Shown here piece by piece: positions 33,716 through 42,640 of a DNA stretch of 64,000 nt; position 1 is the stretch's first letter; each line of letters begins with the position of its first letter. Under the pieces are notes generated by a model. It was given only the letters and a program-made list of their open reading frames with translations. It searched no databases and was not told where the DNA came from. This stretch comes from Sphingopyxis microcysteis (GTDB lineage Bacteria > Pseudomonadota > Alphaproteobacteria > Sphingomonadales > Sphingomonadaceae). Both the position numbers and the translations under genes were made by a program. Location: positions 1,364,001-1,428,000 of the forward strand of contig NZ_JAANYY010000002.1 in NCBI RefSeq assembly GCF_012274265.1, written 5' to 3'.

Positions 33716-35407
33716 TCACCCCTGCGGCGGTGCACCATCCACCGAAGATGTTCCCGGCCCGCGCGGGTCGGCGGCGCCGCGCCAGCCATCGCCAACGCGC
33801 TCGACCGCGTTCAGCTTCGAACCGAGGTCCGTGGGCGTAAAGCTGTAGCCGAAGGGCTTCATCTTCGCCGCCATCGCCTCGCCCGCGTCGGTATTTTCGA
33901 TCAGCACGCCGCGCTCGCCGAAATAGAGATTGGGCAGTTCCATCGCGGTCTTGGCATCGAGCCCCCAGTCGAGCACGCCGACCAGCACTTTCGTCACATG
34001 CATGATGATCCGTTTGCCGCCCGCCGAACCGACCGCCAGCACCACCTTACCGTCGGGGCCGTAAACGATCGTCGGCGACATCGACGACAGCGGGCGCTTG
34101 CCCGCCTGCACCCGGTTGGCGGTCGGGACGCCGTTCATCGTCGGGGCGAGGTCGAAATCGGTGAGTTCGTTGTTGAGGAAATAGCCATTCGCAATCAGGT
34201 GGCTGCCGAAAATACTCTCGATCGTCGAGGTCATCGACACGACATTGCCCGCCTTGTCCGCGACGGCAAAATGGGTGGTGCCCTGCTCGGGGATCGGCGG
34301 CGCTTCGGCGCGGGGCTTTGCGCCCGGCGGGGTGCCGGGCTCATAGCGTCCGGCGGCGGCAAAGGGCGAGATCAGCTGGCGACGTTCGGCGAGATATTTT
34401 TTGTCGAGCAGTCCCGCGACAGGCACATCGACAAAATCGGCATCGCCCAGATAGGCACCGCGATCGGCGTAGGACAGCTGCATCGCCTCGGCGAGCAGGT
34501 GCCAGCTCATGGGATTGTCCTTGCCCATCGCCTTCATGTCCCAGCCCTCGATCATCCCGAGGATGCCAAACACGGTGGTCGCGCCCGACGAGGGCGGACC
34601 CATGCCGCACACCTTGTAGATGCGATAGGTCGTGCAGACCGCGGGGCGCTCCTTGGCCTTGTAGGCCGCAACGTCCTTGACCGTCAGCGTTGCCTTGTTG
34701 CGCTGGGCATTGGCAACCGCGTCGCTGATCGCTTTGGCGTTGGCACCGGTGTAAAAGGCGTCGGGCCCGCGCGCCGCGACGTCGCGCAGCAGCGCGGCAT
34801 AGGCGGGATTGCGGATCCGGGTGCCGACCGGCGCAGGCTTGCCGTCGACATAATAGATCGCGCGCGCCTCGGGAAAATCCTTCCACAAGGATTCGAACCG
34901 CGTCATCCAGTTGTGCAGCACCGGGGTGACTTCGAAACCCTCTTCGGCCAGCTTGATCGCAGGCTGGAACAGCGCCGCCCATTCCAGCTTGCCCCATTTC
35001 TTGTGCGCCATTTCCAGCAGGCGGATGTTGCCGGGGACGCCCACCGACAATCCGCCGGGGATCGCGTCCGAATAGCTGCGCGGCTTGCCATCGGGGCCGA
35101 GGAAGCGGTCGGGTTTCGCCGAGGCAGGCGCCATTTCGCGGCCATCGATCGTCGATATACTGCCGTCCCTGGCATCGTGATGCAGCATCAGACCGCCGCC
35201 ACCGATGCCGCTCGACTGCGGTTCGACCAGCGTCAGCACCGCGACCATCGCGACCGCCGCGTCGGCGGCCGTGCCGCCCTGATGGAGAATTTGCCGCCCC
35301 GCCTCGGTCGCGCGCGAGTCGGCGGACGAGGTGACACCCTGTGCGAGCGCGGTGGATGGGAGGGTCAGGGTGGCGAGCGCGACGAGCGGCAGGAATCTTT
35401 TCAACAT
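33716..35407 (-). CDS. ggt: Gamma-glutamyltransferase
   Basis: A 563-residue periplasmic N-terminal nucleophile hydrolase that cleaves glutathione and gamma-glutamyl compounds. A signal peptide (MLKRFLPLVALATLTLPSTALAQ) starts at ATG 35407. Family motifs are SSGIGGGGLML, the autoprocessing and catalytic threonine in EQGTTHFAVADKAGN (~residue 375), MTSTIESIFGS and SSMSPTIV. The open frame extends 65 codons upstream into a palindromic repeat and is not used. Confidence 0.93.
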   Translation of the reverse strand: MLKRFLPLVALATLTLPSTALAQGVTSSADSRATEAGRQILHQGGTAADAAVAMVAVLTLVEPQSSGIGGGGLMLHHDARDGSISTIDGREMAPASAKPDRFLGPDGKPRSYSDAIPGGLSVGVPGNIRLLEMAHKKWGKLEWAALFQPAIKLAEEGFEVTPVLHNWMTRFESLWKDFPEARAIYYVDGKPAPVGTRIRNPAYAALLRDVAARGPDAFYTGANAKAISDAVANAQRNKATLTVKDVAAYKAKERPAVCTTYRIYKVCGMGPPSSGATTVFGILGMIEGWDMKAMGKDNPMSWHLLAEAMQLSYADRGAYLGDADFVDVPVAGLLDKKYLAERRQLISPFAAAGRYEPGTPPGAKPRAEAPPIPEQGTTHFAVADKAGNVVSMTSTIESIFGSHLIANGYFLNNELTDFDLAPTMNGVPTANRVQAGKRPLSSMSPTIVYGPDGKVVLAVGSAGGKRIIMHVTKVLVGVLDWGLDAKTAMELPNLYFGERGVLIENTDAGEAMAAKMKPFGYSFTPTDLGSKLNAVERVGDGWRGAADPRGPGTSSVDGAPPQG

Positions 35408-35450
35408 GCCGGCGACATTGGCGCGCGGTCGGGGGGAGTGCAAGCCCAAC

Positions 35451-35646
35451 CGATCCTCCCTGTCGCGCAGCGATGGGGAGGTGGCAGCGCGAAGCGCTGA
35501 CGGAGGGGCCATGACGCTACCGTTGCGGCCCCTCCACCCCTCGCTTCGCGAGAGTGCTGGGTCGTCCAGTCCCCCGGACTGGACTTGGATTGCCGGGGGC
35601 AATCCACCCCCGCACTCCCCCTCTCCATGGCTTCGCCACAGGGAGG
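35451..35646. repeat. Family B palindromic repeat, copy 1
   Basis: It begins CGATCCTCCCTGTCGCGCAG and ends CTTCGCCACAGGGAGGATTA, with the internal CTGACGGAGGGGCCATG segment also found at 44190. A second nested palindrome (GTCCAGTCCCCCGGACTGGAC) lies in the middle. It fills the gap between pyrD and ggt. The other copy is at 44130-44270. Confidence 0.78.
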
Positions 35647-35647
35647 A

Positions 35648-36718
35648 TTATTGTGCGGTCCCCACCGCGTCGCTCACCCGCGCAAAACCGTCACGCACCG
35701 CCAGCTTTTCGAGCCCTTTCGCAATCCGCGCGGCGAGCCCCGGCCCTTCGTAAACCATCGCCGAATAAATCTGCACCAGACTGGCGCCCGCGCGGACGCG
35801 CTCCCACGCTTGCTCTGCCGAGGCAATGCCGCCGGCCGCCACCAGCGGCACCCTGCCCCCGCCAGCCACGCGGAAATCGCGAACGCGCTGGAGCGCCAGA
35901 TCGGCGAGCGGCGCCCCCGACAGGCCGCCCGCCTCTGCTGCATGGCGCGATGCCAGCGCCGGGCGGGTGATGGTGGTGTTCGAGACGATCACCGCAGCGA
36001 GCCCCTTGTCGAGAGCCACCGCGACGATCTCGTCGATGTCGGCGGGCTCCAGATCGGGCGCGACTTTCAGGAACACCGGCTTCACCCCGCCCGCAGGCTG
36101 CGCCGCAGCGACGCCGTCGAGCAGGGCCTCAAGCGCCCCCTTGTCCTGCAAGGCGCGCAGCCCCGGGGTGTTCGGCGAGCTGATGTTGACGGTCAGATAA
36201 TCGGCGAGCGGCGCCATCGCCGCGGTGCCCCGCGCATAATCAGCGATGCGGTCGGCGCTGTCCTTGTTCGCGCCGATATTGATCCCGAGCGGCACCGGCA
36301 GACCGTATCGGCGCAGGCACGCGATGCGGTCGGCCGCCCTCTCCTGCCCGCCATTGTTGAACCCCATGCGGTTGATCACCGCCCGATCCTCGACCAGCCG
36401 GAACAGCCGCGGGCGCGGGTTGCCGCCCTGCGGCAGCGGGGTCAACGTGCCGACCTCGACAAAGCCGAAACCGAAATGCGGCATCGCATGCGCGACGCGC
36501 GCGTCCTTGTCGAAGCCGGGCGCGAGGCCGACCGGATTGGGGAAATGCAGCCCCGCCAGTTCGGTCGCCAGCACCGGGCGCGACAATGCGGTGCGCGCGC
36601 GCGGCAGGGGCTGAAGCGCATTGAGGGTCAGATTATGCGCCGCCTCGCCATCGGTGGCATGGACGATCGGGCGGACCAGCGCATAAGCGGCATCGGCGGC
36701 GGAGGCAAAGAGCGACAT
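35648..36718 (-). CDS. pyrD: Quinone-dependent dihydroorotate dehydrogenase
   Basis: A 356-residue class 2 DHODH, which oxidises dihydroorotate to orotate and passes electrons to quinone at the inner membrane. Seen are NPVGLAPGFDKDA, NRMGFNNGG, GINIGANKDS, NISSPNTPGLRAL (catalytic serine region) and VAAGGI near the end; the N-terminal helix pair is present. ATG 36718 is chosen. It is divergent from the DUF885 gene. Confidence 0.95.
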   Translation of the reverse strand: MSLFASAADAAYALVRPIVHATDGEAAHNLTLNALQPLPRARTALSRPVLATELAGLHFPNPVGLAPGFDKDARVAHAMPHFGFGFVEVGTLTPLPQGGNPRPRLFRLVEDRAVINRMGFNNGGQERAADRIACLRRYGLPVPLGINIGANKDSADRIADYARGTAAMAPLADYLTVNISSPNTPGLRALQDKGALEALLDGVAAAQPAGGVKPVFLKVAPDLEPADIDEIVAVALDKGLAAVIVSNTTITRPALASRHAAEAGGLSGAPLADLALQRVRDFRVAGGGRVPLVAAGGIASAEQAWERVRAGASLVQIYSAMVYEGPGLAARIAKGLEKLAVRDGFARVSDAVGTAQ

Positions 36719-36812
36719 GGCCCGCCATTGCGCGCCCCGCGCGGCTATGGCAAGCCCCGCTGCAACCAATTCGCCGTCGCCAAAAAGCCATCGGAAAAAC
36801 CGGGAGAAAATC

Positions 36813-38633
36813 GTGTCGCAGCTTCACCTCATCGCTCGCCTGTCCACCGCCATCGCGCTGCTCGCCGTCGCGGGTTGCGCGCCCGCCGCGGTGCAGGACG
36901 CGCCCGCCACCGCGGCAGCGACGCCCGCGCCGGATGCCGTGCCCGCAGGGGCGAACCTCGCGCAATTTTTCGACAATTATGACGCCGCCCAGCTGTCGCT
37001 GAGCCCGCAGGGCAAGGCGTATCGCGGCATCCGCGACGCCGATTATGGCCGCTGGAACGACGTCAGCGACGAGGCGGCGATCGCGAACCATAAATTGCAG
37101 CAGGCGACCGCCGCGGCGATGCGCGGCAGCTTCGATCCCGCCACGATGTCGACCGACGAAGCGCTGTCGTTCGAACTGTTCAACGCGCAGGCGGCGCGCG
37201 CCGAGCGACTGTTTCCGTTCCGCGATCGCGGCTATGTCTTTGACCAGATGAACGGCCCGCAAAGCCAGCTCCCCGCCTTCCTGATCAACATCCACCGCGT
37301 CGCCAATCTTGCCGAGGCCGAAGCCTACATTGCGCGCATCCGCGGGCTCGGCCCGGTGCTCGACGCGCTGAACGCGGAATCGGTGAAGCGCGCTGCCAAG
37401 GGCGTCCAGCCGCCCAAATGGGTCTATGCCTATCTGATTTCGGATATCGGCAACCTGCAAGGACCGAACAATGCCGTCGTCGAGGATCTCGCCGCGAAAG
37501 TCGCCAAGCTCGACATCGATGCCGCCGAAAAGGCACGGCTGACCGCCGCGGCGAAGGCCGCATGGGCGGAGAGCGCCGGTCCCGCCTATGGCCGCCTGCT
37601 CGCCGAAATGAAGCGCCAGCAGGCGAGCGCGCCGACGCAGGACGGGGTGTGGCGCCTGCCCGACGGCAAAGCCTATTACGAGGCGCTGCTCGCCAATTAC
37701 ACGACGACCGACATGACCGCGACGCAGATCCACGACCTCGGCCTCGCCGAAGTCGCGCGTATCCATGGCGAGATGCGGGCGATCATGGCCAAGGTCGGCT
37801 TCAGGGGCTCGCTGCAGCAGTTTTTCGAGCATCTGCGCACCAGCCCGCAATATTATCACACGACGCGCGAAGCCTATCTCGCCGAAGTCGACGCCCGCAC
37901 CAAGGCGATGGAAGCGCGGCTCCCGGCCTTTTTCAACACGCTGCCCAAGGCGGCGTTGCAGGTAAAGGCGGTCGAGGCGTTCCGCGAGAAATCGGCGGGC
38001 AAGGCCTTCTACCAGTCGCCCTCGCCCGACGGGTCGCGGCCCGGCACCTATTATGTGAACCTCTACGACCTGCGCGACATGCCCAAGACCGAGCTCGAAG
38101 CGCTCGCCTATCATGAGGGGGTTCCCGGCCATCATCTCCAGCGCGCGGTGCAGACCGAACTCACCGGCCTGCCGCCCTTCCGCCGCTTCGGCGGCTTCAC
38201 CGCCTATACCGAAGGCTGGGGCCTCTATTCGGAGGAGCTCGCCAAGGACATGGGCTTCTATACCGACCCCTACAGCGATTTCGGGCGGCTGGGCATGGAG
38301 CTGTGGCGCGCCTGCCGCCTCGTCGTCGACACCGGCATCCACGACAAGCGCTGGAGCCGCGAGCAGGCGATCAAATACCTCAAAGACAACACCCCGAACC
38401 CCGACGGCGACATCGAAAAGGCGATCGAGCGCTATATCGTCTATCCCGGACAGGCGACCGCCTATCTGATCGGCAAGCTCAAGATCATGGAATTGCGCGG
38501 CCGTGCCCAGGCGGCGATGGGCGCCAAATTCGACTATCGCGCCTTTCACGACGTCGTCCTCGAATCGGGACCGGTCCCGCTCGACATCCTCGAACGGCGC
38601 GTCGATGCATGGATCGCAAGCCAAAAAAGCTAA
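36813..38633 (+). CDS. DUF885-family lipoprotein (predicted metallopeptidase)
   Basis: A 606-residue lipoprotein with a lipobox near residue 23 (LLAVAGCAPAA). The DUF885 family hallmark HEGVPGHH (~residue 435) resembles an HExxH-like zinc peptidase site; the later YTEGWGLYSEEL supports a gluzincin-like fold. Function in this family is not established. GTG 36813 with GGGAG upstream gives the lipoprotein signal; a longer frame upstream is unlikely. Downstream is an AraC regulator on the same strand. Confidence 0.85.
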   Translation: MSQLHLIARLSTAIALLAVAGCAPAAVQDAPATAAATPAPDAVPAGANLAQFFDNYDAAQLSLSPQGKAYRGIRDADYGRWNDVSDEAAIANHKLQQATAAAMRGSFDPATMSTDEALSFELFNAQAARAERLFPFRDRGYVFDQMNGPQSQLPAFLINIHRVANLAEAEAYIARIRGLGPVLDALNAESVKRAAKGVQPPKWVYAYLISDIGNLQGPNNAVVEDLAAKVAKLDIDAAEKARLTAAAKAAWAESAGPAYGRLLAEMKRQQASAPTQDGVWRLPDGKAYYEALLANYTTTDMTATQIHDLGLAEVARIHGEMRAIMAKVGFRGSLQQFFEHLRTSPQYYHTTREAYLAEVDARTKAMEARLPAFFNTLPKAALQVKAVEAFREKSAGKAFYQSPSPDGSRPGTYYVNLYDLRDMPKTELEALAYHEGVPGHHLQRAVQTELTGLPPFRRFGGFTAYTEGWGLYSEELAKDMGFYTDPYSDFGRLGMELWRACRLVVDTGIHDKRWSREQAIKYLKDNTPNPDGDIEKAIERYIVYPGQATAYLIGKLKIMELRGRAQAAMGAKFDYRAFHDVVLESGPVPLDILERRVDAWIASQKS

Positions 38634-38653
38634 TAATCGAACAAAGTTCGCGC

Positions 38654-38682
38654 TTGACGCGCAGGGATGAAACGCAAATGAT
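38654..38682 (+). promoter_or_regulatory. Candidate promoter of the AraC regulator
   Basis: TTGACG (38654-38659) and AATGAT (38677-38682) are separated by 17 bases. Inferred from consensus only. Confidence 0.35.
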
Positions 38683-38698
38683 TTGTTTCAGATAACAA

Positions 38699-38720
38699 GG
38701 CCGCCTGGGGAAAGGCGGCC
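38699..38720 (+). promoter_or_regulatory. Leader hairpin before the AraC regulator
   Basis: An 8-bp stem GGCCGCCT / AGGCGGCC with loop GGGGAA ends 16 bases before the ATG of the AraC gene. It could affect translation; there is no T-tract, so termination is unlikely. Confidence 0.45.
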
Positions 38721-38736
38721 GCGGTCTGGGTTCGTC

Positions 38737-39624
38737 ATGTCAGAAGCTTCATCCTCACGCGCAGGCGTGGACGGCAGCGCGCCGTTCGAATTGCACTATT
38801 TCCCGCCCGATCCCGATCTGGCGGACCTGGTGTCGAGCTTTTATTTCGCGCGGCTCAACATGCCGAAATTCGACGAATATGAACGCGCCGACCGGCCGCA
38901 GTTCCGGTTCGTCACCAATGCCGACGGCGAATATGTCTTTGCCGACGGCCACCGCGCCACCGTGACGCGCGCGATCATCATCGGCCCGACCAGCGGACGG
39001 GTGCGCGCGATCAGCAATTGCCCGGCGCAATTGTTCGGCTTTGGCCTGCTGCCCGCGGGATGGGCGGCGTTGATGGGCGACGACGCCGAAAAGCTGACCG
39101 ACCGCGCGCTTGATGCCACCGACCGGTTCGGGCCGTGGATCGAAGACGTGGCGACAACGCTGGAACAGGCGGCGGACGTCGAGGCCAAGCTGGTGATCGG
39201 CAATAATTTTGCGCGCGAAGTGCTGACCCGCGGCGAAGCGCCGCCTTTGTGGTTCATCCGCACCGTCGACGAGTGGCTGACCGCGACGCCCTCCCCGCAG
39301 GTCGCCGATCTGGTCGATGCGACCGGCATGTCGATCCGCTCGGTCGAGCGGATGACCAAGCATTATTACGGCCTGTCGCCGCGAATGCTGGCGCGCAAAT
39401 ATCGCGCCGTGCGCGCCGCGTCAGCGCTCGCGCGCGGCGAAGGGCTCGATGCCGCGCAGCTCGGCGACGCCTTTTACGATCAGTCGCATCTGATCCGCGA
39501 GATCAAGCGCTTCGCCGGCGCGACGCCGGGCCAGCTCAGCAAGCCGACCTCCTACACCGAGGCGACGACCAAGGGGCGCAAGCAGCTCGCCGGCAAAGTC
39601 AGCCCGCTGGTGTCGGAGACGTAG
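38737..39624 (+). CDS. AraC-family transcriptional regulator
   Basis: A 295-residue regulator. The N-terminal ~190 residues form a cupin-like sensor region (FELHYFPPDPDLADLVSSFY). The C-terminal domain has two helix-turn-helix motifs (QVADLVDATGMSIRSVERM and DAAQLGDAFYDQSHLIREIK, then FAGATPGQL). The signal and targets are unknown. ATG 38737 follows a hairpin leader. A family C repeat follows the stop. Confidence 0.9.
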   Translation: MSEASSSRAGVDGSAPFELHYFPPDPDLADLVSSFYFARLNMPKFDEYERADRPQFRFVTNADGEYVFADGHRATVTRAIIIGPTSGRVRAISNCPAQLFGFGLLPAGWAALMGDDAEKLTDRALDATDRFGPWIEDVATTLEQAADVEAKLVIGNNFAREVLTRGEAPPLWFIRTVDEWLTATPSPQVADLVDATGMSIRSVERMTKHYYGLSPRMLARKYRAVRAASALARGEGLDAAQLGDAFYDQSHLIREIKRFAGATPGQLSKPTSYTEATTKGRKQLAGKVSPLVSET

Positions 39625-39649
39625 GGCGGATTTTGCGGTGTGATCGTTA

Positions 39650-39717
39650 CCGCAGCCCTGAGCTTGCCGAAGGGCGTTTCTCGGACAGGCGCCCTTCGAC
39701 AAGCTCAGGGCTACGGT
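39650..39717. repeat. Family C palindromic repeat, copy 3
   Basis: Arms CGCAGCCCTGAGCTTGCCGA.. (39651-39676) and ..CGACAAGCTCAGGGCTACGG (39690-39716). It follows the AraC regulator gene. Confidence 0.78.
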
Positions 39718-39833
39718 GAAGGTTCTGCGGCGGCGTTCGCAGTCGCTCGACCCCATTAACCAGCAAAATCTGACCTAGGCCGTTTTTGGCGTTTCCGTAC
39801 AATCGCGAATCGCCGCGCGAGCATAATCGGGTG

Positions 39834-39923
39834 CTGCGACCCAGAAGAGCTCATCCTCTGACGAGGACTGAGACCTTCATCTCGGCACTCATTTGGCTCC
39901 GGCCAGGTGGGTGCCTTTTTTTT
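39834..39923 (+). ncRNA. Candidate small RNA ending in a strong terminator
   Basis: The 420-base gap before the suf regulator contains a long terminator (39884-39923) 260 bases after the previous gene. Upstream is another stem (CTCATCCTC / GAGGACTGAG with loop TGAC, ~39850-39873). A CATAAT at 39822-39827 could be a -10 box, giving a ~90-nt transcript; no clear -35 is seen. No coding frame fits. The start is a guess, and I do not recognise the RNA family. Confidence 0.35.
39884..39923 (+). terminator. Strong intrinsic terminator upstream of the suf promoter
   Basis: GGCACTCATTTGG pairs with CCAGGTGGGTGCC (13 pairs with some G-T wobble, loop CTCCGG) and is followed by eight T residues. Confidence 0.85.
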
Positions 39924-39961
39924 GGCGCAATATTTCTATCCCCGCCGACAAACGCGCTTGC

Positions 39962-39990
39962 TTGCACCGTCCAAACGGCGCGCCTATATA
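39962..39990 (+). promoter_or_regulatory. Promoter of the suf cluster
   Basis: TTGCAC (39962-39967), a 17-base spacer and TATATA (39985-39990) match a sigma-70 promoter. Transcription would start near 39997, inside the palindrome at 39993-40009. Confidence 0.7.
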
Positions 39991-39992
39991 AG

Positions 39993-40009
39993 TGGAGTAA
40001 TTTACTCCA
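39993..40009. promoter_or_regulatory. Palindromic operator of the suf cluster
   Basis: A 17-bp perfect palindrome TGGAGTAA-T-TTACTCCA covers the predicted transcription start, 37 bases before the regulator gene. Position and symmetry fit autorepression by the Rrf2 regulator, with iron-sulfur cluster status as the signal. The exact binding consensus of this regulator is not known to me. Confidence 0.65.
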
Positions 40010-40045
40010 GTTAAGAATCGTTCGCAATTTGCGAGCAGAGAAACG

Positions 40046-40522
40046 ATGCGACTGTCCAACCTTGCCGATTATGCCGTGGTGCTGATGAGCGCCGCCGCCC
40101 GCCAGTGCGGGTCGGTGCCGCTTCACGCCGGCATGCTCGCCGAGCAGACGGGGATTCCGGGGCCGACCGCGCAGAAATTGGTGAGCCAGCTCGCCCGCGC
40201 AGGCCTGCTCGTCGCATCGCGCGGCAGCGGCGGCGGCGTGCGCCTCGCGCGGCCGGCAGCGGCGATCAGCGTCGCCGACATCATCGAAGCCGTCGAAGGC
40301 CCGATCGCGCTGACCAGCTGCGTTGTCGAAGGCCGCCACGATTGTACGCTGGAAGGCAGCTGCAAGGTGCAGCCGCACTGGGGCGTCGTGAACGGCGCCG
40401 TGCGCGGCGCGCTGGCGGAGATCAGTTTGGCCTCCTTGTCCGTCGCCCCCGCGAAGGCGGGGGCCGCTGGATCCAGTGCACCAACGACAACGGCCCCCGC
40501 CTTCGCGGGGGCGACGAGATAG
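40046..40522 (+). CDS. Rrf2-family SUF-system regulator with repeat-encoded tail
   Basis: A 158-residue winged-helix Rrf2 regulator, probably sensing a 2Fe-2S cluster. The DNA-binding domain begins [14 protein letters not shown], with wing [13 protein letters not shown]. Three cysteines at 92, 100 and 106 ([14 protein letters not shown]) correspond to IscR Cys92/98/104. Residues ~133-158 are encoded by a palindromic repeat ([10 protein letters not shown]..., APAFAGATR) and are not part of the family. It is the first gene of the suf cluster and lies 2 bases before sufB. It probably represses its own operon through the palindrome at 39993. Confidence 0.9.
   Translation: MRLSNLADYAVVLMSAAARQCGSVPLHAGMLAEQTGIPGPTAQKLVSQLARAGLLVASRGSGGGVRLARPAAAISVADIIEAVEGPIALTSCVVEGRHDCTLEGSCKVQPHWGVVNGAVRGALAEISLASLSVAPAKAGAAGSSAPTTTAPAFAGATR
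40442..40515. repeat. Family F repeat inside the suf regulator 3' end
   Basis: Perfect 24-base arms (GTCGCCCCCGCGAAGGCGGG.. at 40442-40465 and its complement at 40492-40515) surround 26 bases. It is translated as the C-terminus of the Rrf2 regulator and ends 9 bases before the sufB ATG, so it covers the sufB ribosome binding region. A related element is at 56500. Confidence 0.88.
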
Positions 40523-40524
40523 AT

Positions 40525-42012
40525 ATGACCGACAACACCGAAACCCGCATCAAGGACCAGGCCGCGCACGAAGCCGCCGCCAAAGTCGCCGACTACGAGC
40601 ATGGCTGGTCCGCGGACATCGAAACCGACTTCGCGCCCAAGGGGCTGACCGAGGATACGGTCCGCTTCATCTCGGCCAAGAAGAACGAGCCCGAATGGAT
40701 GCTCGACTGGCGGCTGAAGGCGTTCCGCCATTGGCAGACGATGGAGACGCCCGACTGGGCGAAGCTCAACGTGCCGCCGATCGATTACCAAGACGCATAT
40801 TATTACGCAGCGCCCAAGGCCAAGCCCAAGCTCAGCAGCCTCGACGAGGTCGATCCCGAAATCCTCGAAGTCTACAAGAAGCTCGGCATCCCGATCGAGG
40901 AGCAGAAGGTGCTCGCGGGCGTCGAGGGCGCGCGCAAGGTCGCGGTCGACGCGGTGTTCGACAGCGTCAGCGTCGCGACGACCTTCCGCGAAGAACTGAA
41001 ACGCGCGGGCGTGATCTTCCTGTCGATCTCCGAAGCGATCCGCGAATATCCCGAGCTGGTGAAGAAGTGGCTCGGCAAGGTCGTGCCGATGCACGACAAT
41101 TATTTCGCGACGCTCAACTGCGCGGTCTTTTCGGACGGCACCTTCGTCTATGTGCCCGAGGGCGTCCGCTGTCCGATGGAGCTCAGCACCTATTTCCGCA
41201 TCAATGCCGAGAATACGGGGCAGTTCGAACGCACGCTGATCATTGCCGACAAGGGCGCGTACGTCAGCTATCTCGAAGGCTGCACCGCGCCGATGCGCGA
41301 CGAGAACCAGCTCCACGCCGCGGTGGTCGAACTCGTCGCATTGGACGATGCCGAGATCAAATATTCGACCGTCCAGAACTGGTATCCCGGCAATGCCGAG
41401 GGGCTCGGCGGCATCTATAATTTCGTGACCAAGCGCGCGCTCTGCCAGGGCAAGCGCAGCAAGGTGTCGTGGACGCAGGTCGAAACCGGCAGCGCGATCA
41501 CCTGGAAATATCCGAGCTGCGTGCTCAACGGCGACGACAGCGTCGGCGAATTTTATTCGGTCGCGGTGACCAACAATTACCAGCAGGCCGATACCGGCAC
41601 CAAGATGATCCACAATGGCAAGCGCACCCGCTCGACCATCGTGTCAAAGGGCATCAGCGCGGGCAAGTCGAACAACACCTATCGCGGCATCGTGCGCGTC
41701 GCGCCGAACGCCGAGGGCGTGCGCAACTTCACCCAGTGCGACAGCCTGCTCCTCGGCAGCACCTGCGGCGCGCACACCGTGCCTTACATCGAGGTCCGCA
41801 ATCCCACGGCGACCGTCGAGCATGAAGCGACGACGAGCAAGATCAGCGATGACCAGCTGTTCTACGCGATGCAGCGCGGGCTGGGGCAGGAAGAGGCCGT
41901 GGCGCTGATCGTCAACGGCTTCGCCAAGGAAGTGCTGCAGCAACTGCCGATGGAGTTCGCGGTCGAGGCGCAGAAATTGCTGGGGATCAGCCTTGAGGGG
42001 AGCGTCGGATGA
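40525..42012 (+). CDS. sufB: Fe-S cluster assembly protein SufB
   Basis: A 495-residue scaffold subunit of the SufBCD complex. Family features are [13 protein letters not shown] near residue 90, the [21 protein letters not shown] region (~residue 250) and the conserved C-terminal [32 protein letters not shown] and [17 protein letters not shown]. The cysteine in LEGCTAP and the one in LLGSTCGAH match residues proposed to receive sulfur. ATG 40525 has only a weak ribosome site, which lies in the repeat. The stop overlaps the next gene (ATGA). Confidence 0.96.
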   Translation: MTDNTETRIKDQAAHEAAAKVADYEHGWSADIETDFAPKGLTEDTVRFISAKKNEPEWMLDWRLKAFRHWQTMETPDWAKLNVPPIDYQDAYYYAAPKAKPKLSSLDEVDPEILEVYKKLGIPIEEQKVLAGVEGARKVAVDAVFDSVSVATTFREELKRAGVIFLSISEAIREYPELVKKWLGKVVPMHDNYFATLNCAVFSDGTFVYVPEGVRCPMELSTYFRINAENTGQFERTLIIADKGAYVSYLEGCTAPMRDENQLHAAVVELVALDDAEIKYSTVQNWYPGNAEGLGGIYNFVTKRALCQGKRSKVSWTQVETGSAITWKYPSCVLNGDDSVGEFYSVAVTNNYQQADTGTKMIHNGKRTRSTIVSKGISAGKSNNTYRGIVRVAPNAEGVRNFTQCDSLLLGSTCGAHTVPYIEVRNPTATVEHEATTSKISDDQLFYAMQRGLGQEEAVALIVNGFAKEVLQQLPMEFAVEAQKLLGISLEGSVG

Positions 42013-42410
42013 TGCGCCGCGGCTTCGTCATTCCCGCCTGCCTGAGCCTTGCCCTGCTCGCCGCGTGCGGCGACGCAGGCTCAGCGGGCGAGAGCGGCTT
42101 GCTCGACACCGCGACGCTCGTCGAGAAATTGCCGCCGGAGGTCCGCGGCGCGGTGACGTCCTACGAGCGGGACCTGTTGAACGCCGCGGCCACCTACAAG
42201 GCCGAGTTCGGCCGCTGGCCGGTCAGCTTCGCCGAGGTCGCATCGGTCGCCGGGGCGCGTGAGGTTGCGATGAATATCCTGGCTGACGGCATCGGCGAGC
42301 AGATTCCCTTTGCCAGCCGCGAGACGGCGGAAAAGGCCGCCGATGCGATCATCGGCACCGCCGAGCGGCGCGTTCTGGACCGGATGAAAGCGCAAGATGC
42401 GCAAAGTTGA
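42009..42410 (+). CDS. Small lipoprotein between sufB and sufC
   Basis: A 133-residue predicted lipoprotein ([20 protein letters not shown], lipobox LAAC at ~residue 20) followed by a helical domain ([20 protein letters not shown]). I do not recognise it. It is translationally coupled to sufB by ATGA. No known Suf function is a lipoprotein, so its place here is unusual. Confidence 0.75.
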   Translation: MMRRGFVIPACLSLALLAACGDAGSAGESGLLDTATLVEKLPPEVRGAVTSYERDLLNAAATYKAEFGRWPVSFAEVASVAGAREVAMNILADGIGEQIPFASRETAEKAADAIIGTAERRVLDRMKAQDAQS

Positions 42411-42548
42411 CGATCTTAACGGCTCGCCCAAGCGCCAAGCCAGATCGACGGGGACAGCGATGTCCGCGGCGCCCCCGTTTATGCCCCGAATTGAGACAAT
42501 ATGGGCTGGAAACCACCGCAACTTCGACATTAACCGGCCCGAATTAAC

Positions 42549-42554
42549 TATAAT
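42549..42554 (+). promoter_or_regulatory. Candidate internal promoter -10 box in the suf cluster
   Basis: A perfect TATAAT occurs in an AT-rich patch in the 230-base gap after the lipoprotein gene. A matching -35 is weak (GACATT at 17 bases). It could drive the second half of the cluster. Confidence 0.35.
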
Positions 42555-42640
42555 TATCACCAGTCCGCATCCGGGGACATGGGACGTCACGCCTTTGTCA
42601 TATGCTCGCCCCCTGTCCGATTCGATCCGGAGAAACAGCC

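Noticed and set aside
32039-35500. Open frame of about 1150 codons on the plus strand
   Set aside because: It lies antisense across the acyl-CoA ligase and ggt genes, both with clear motifs; long shadow frames are normal in GC-rich DNA. The same applies at 3156-5447, 11037-12938, 36633-38624, 40123-41613, 47872-49344 and 57487-59463.
39721-39833. A tRNA gene in the gap before the suf cluster
   Set aside because: CTCGACCCCATTAACCAGC resembles a tRNA end, but no cloverleaf with a T-arm GTTCRANNC could be drawn.
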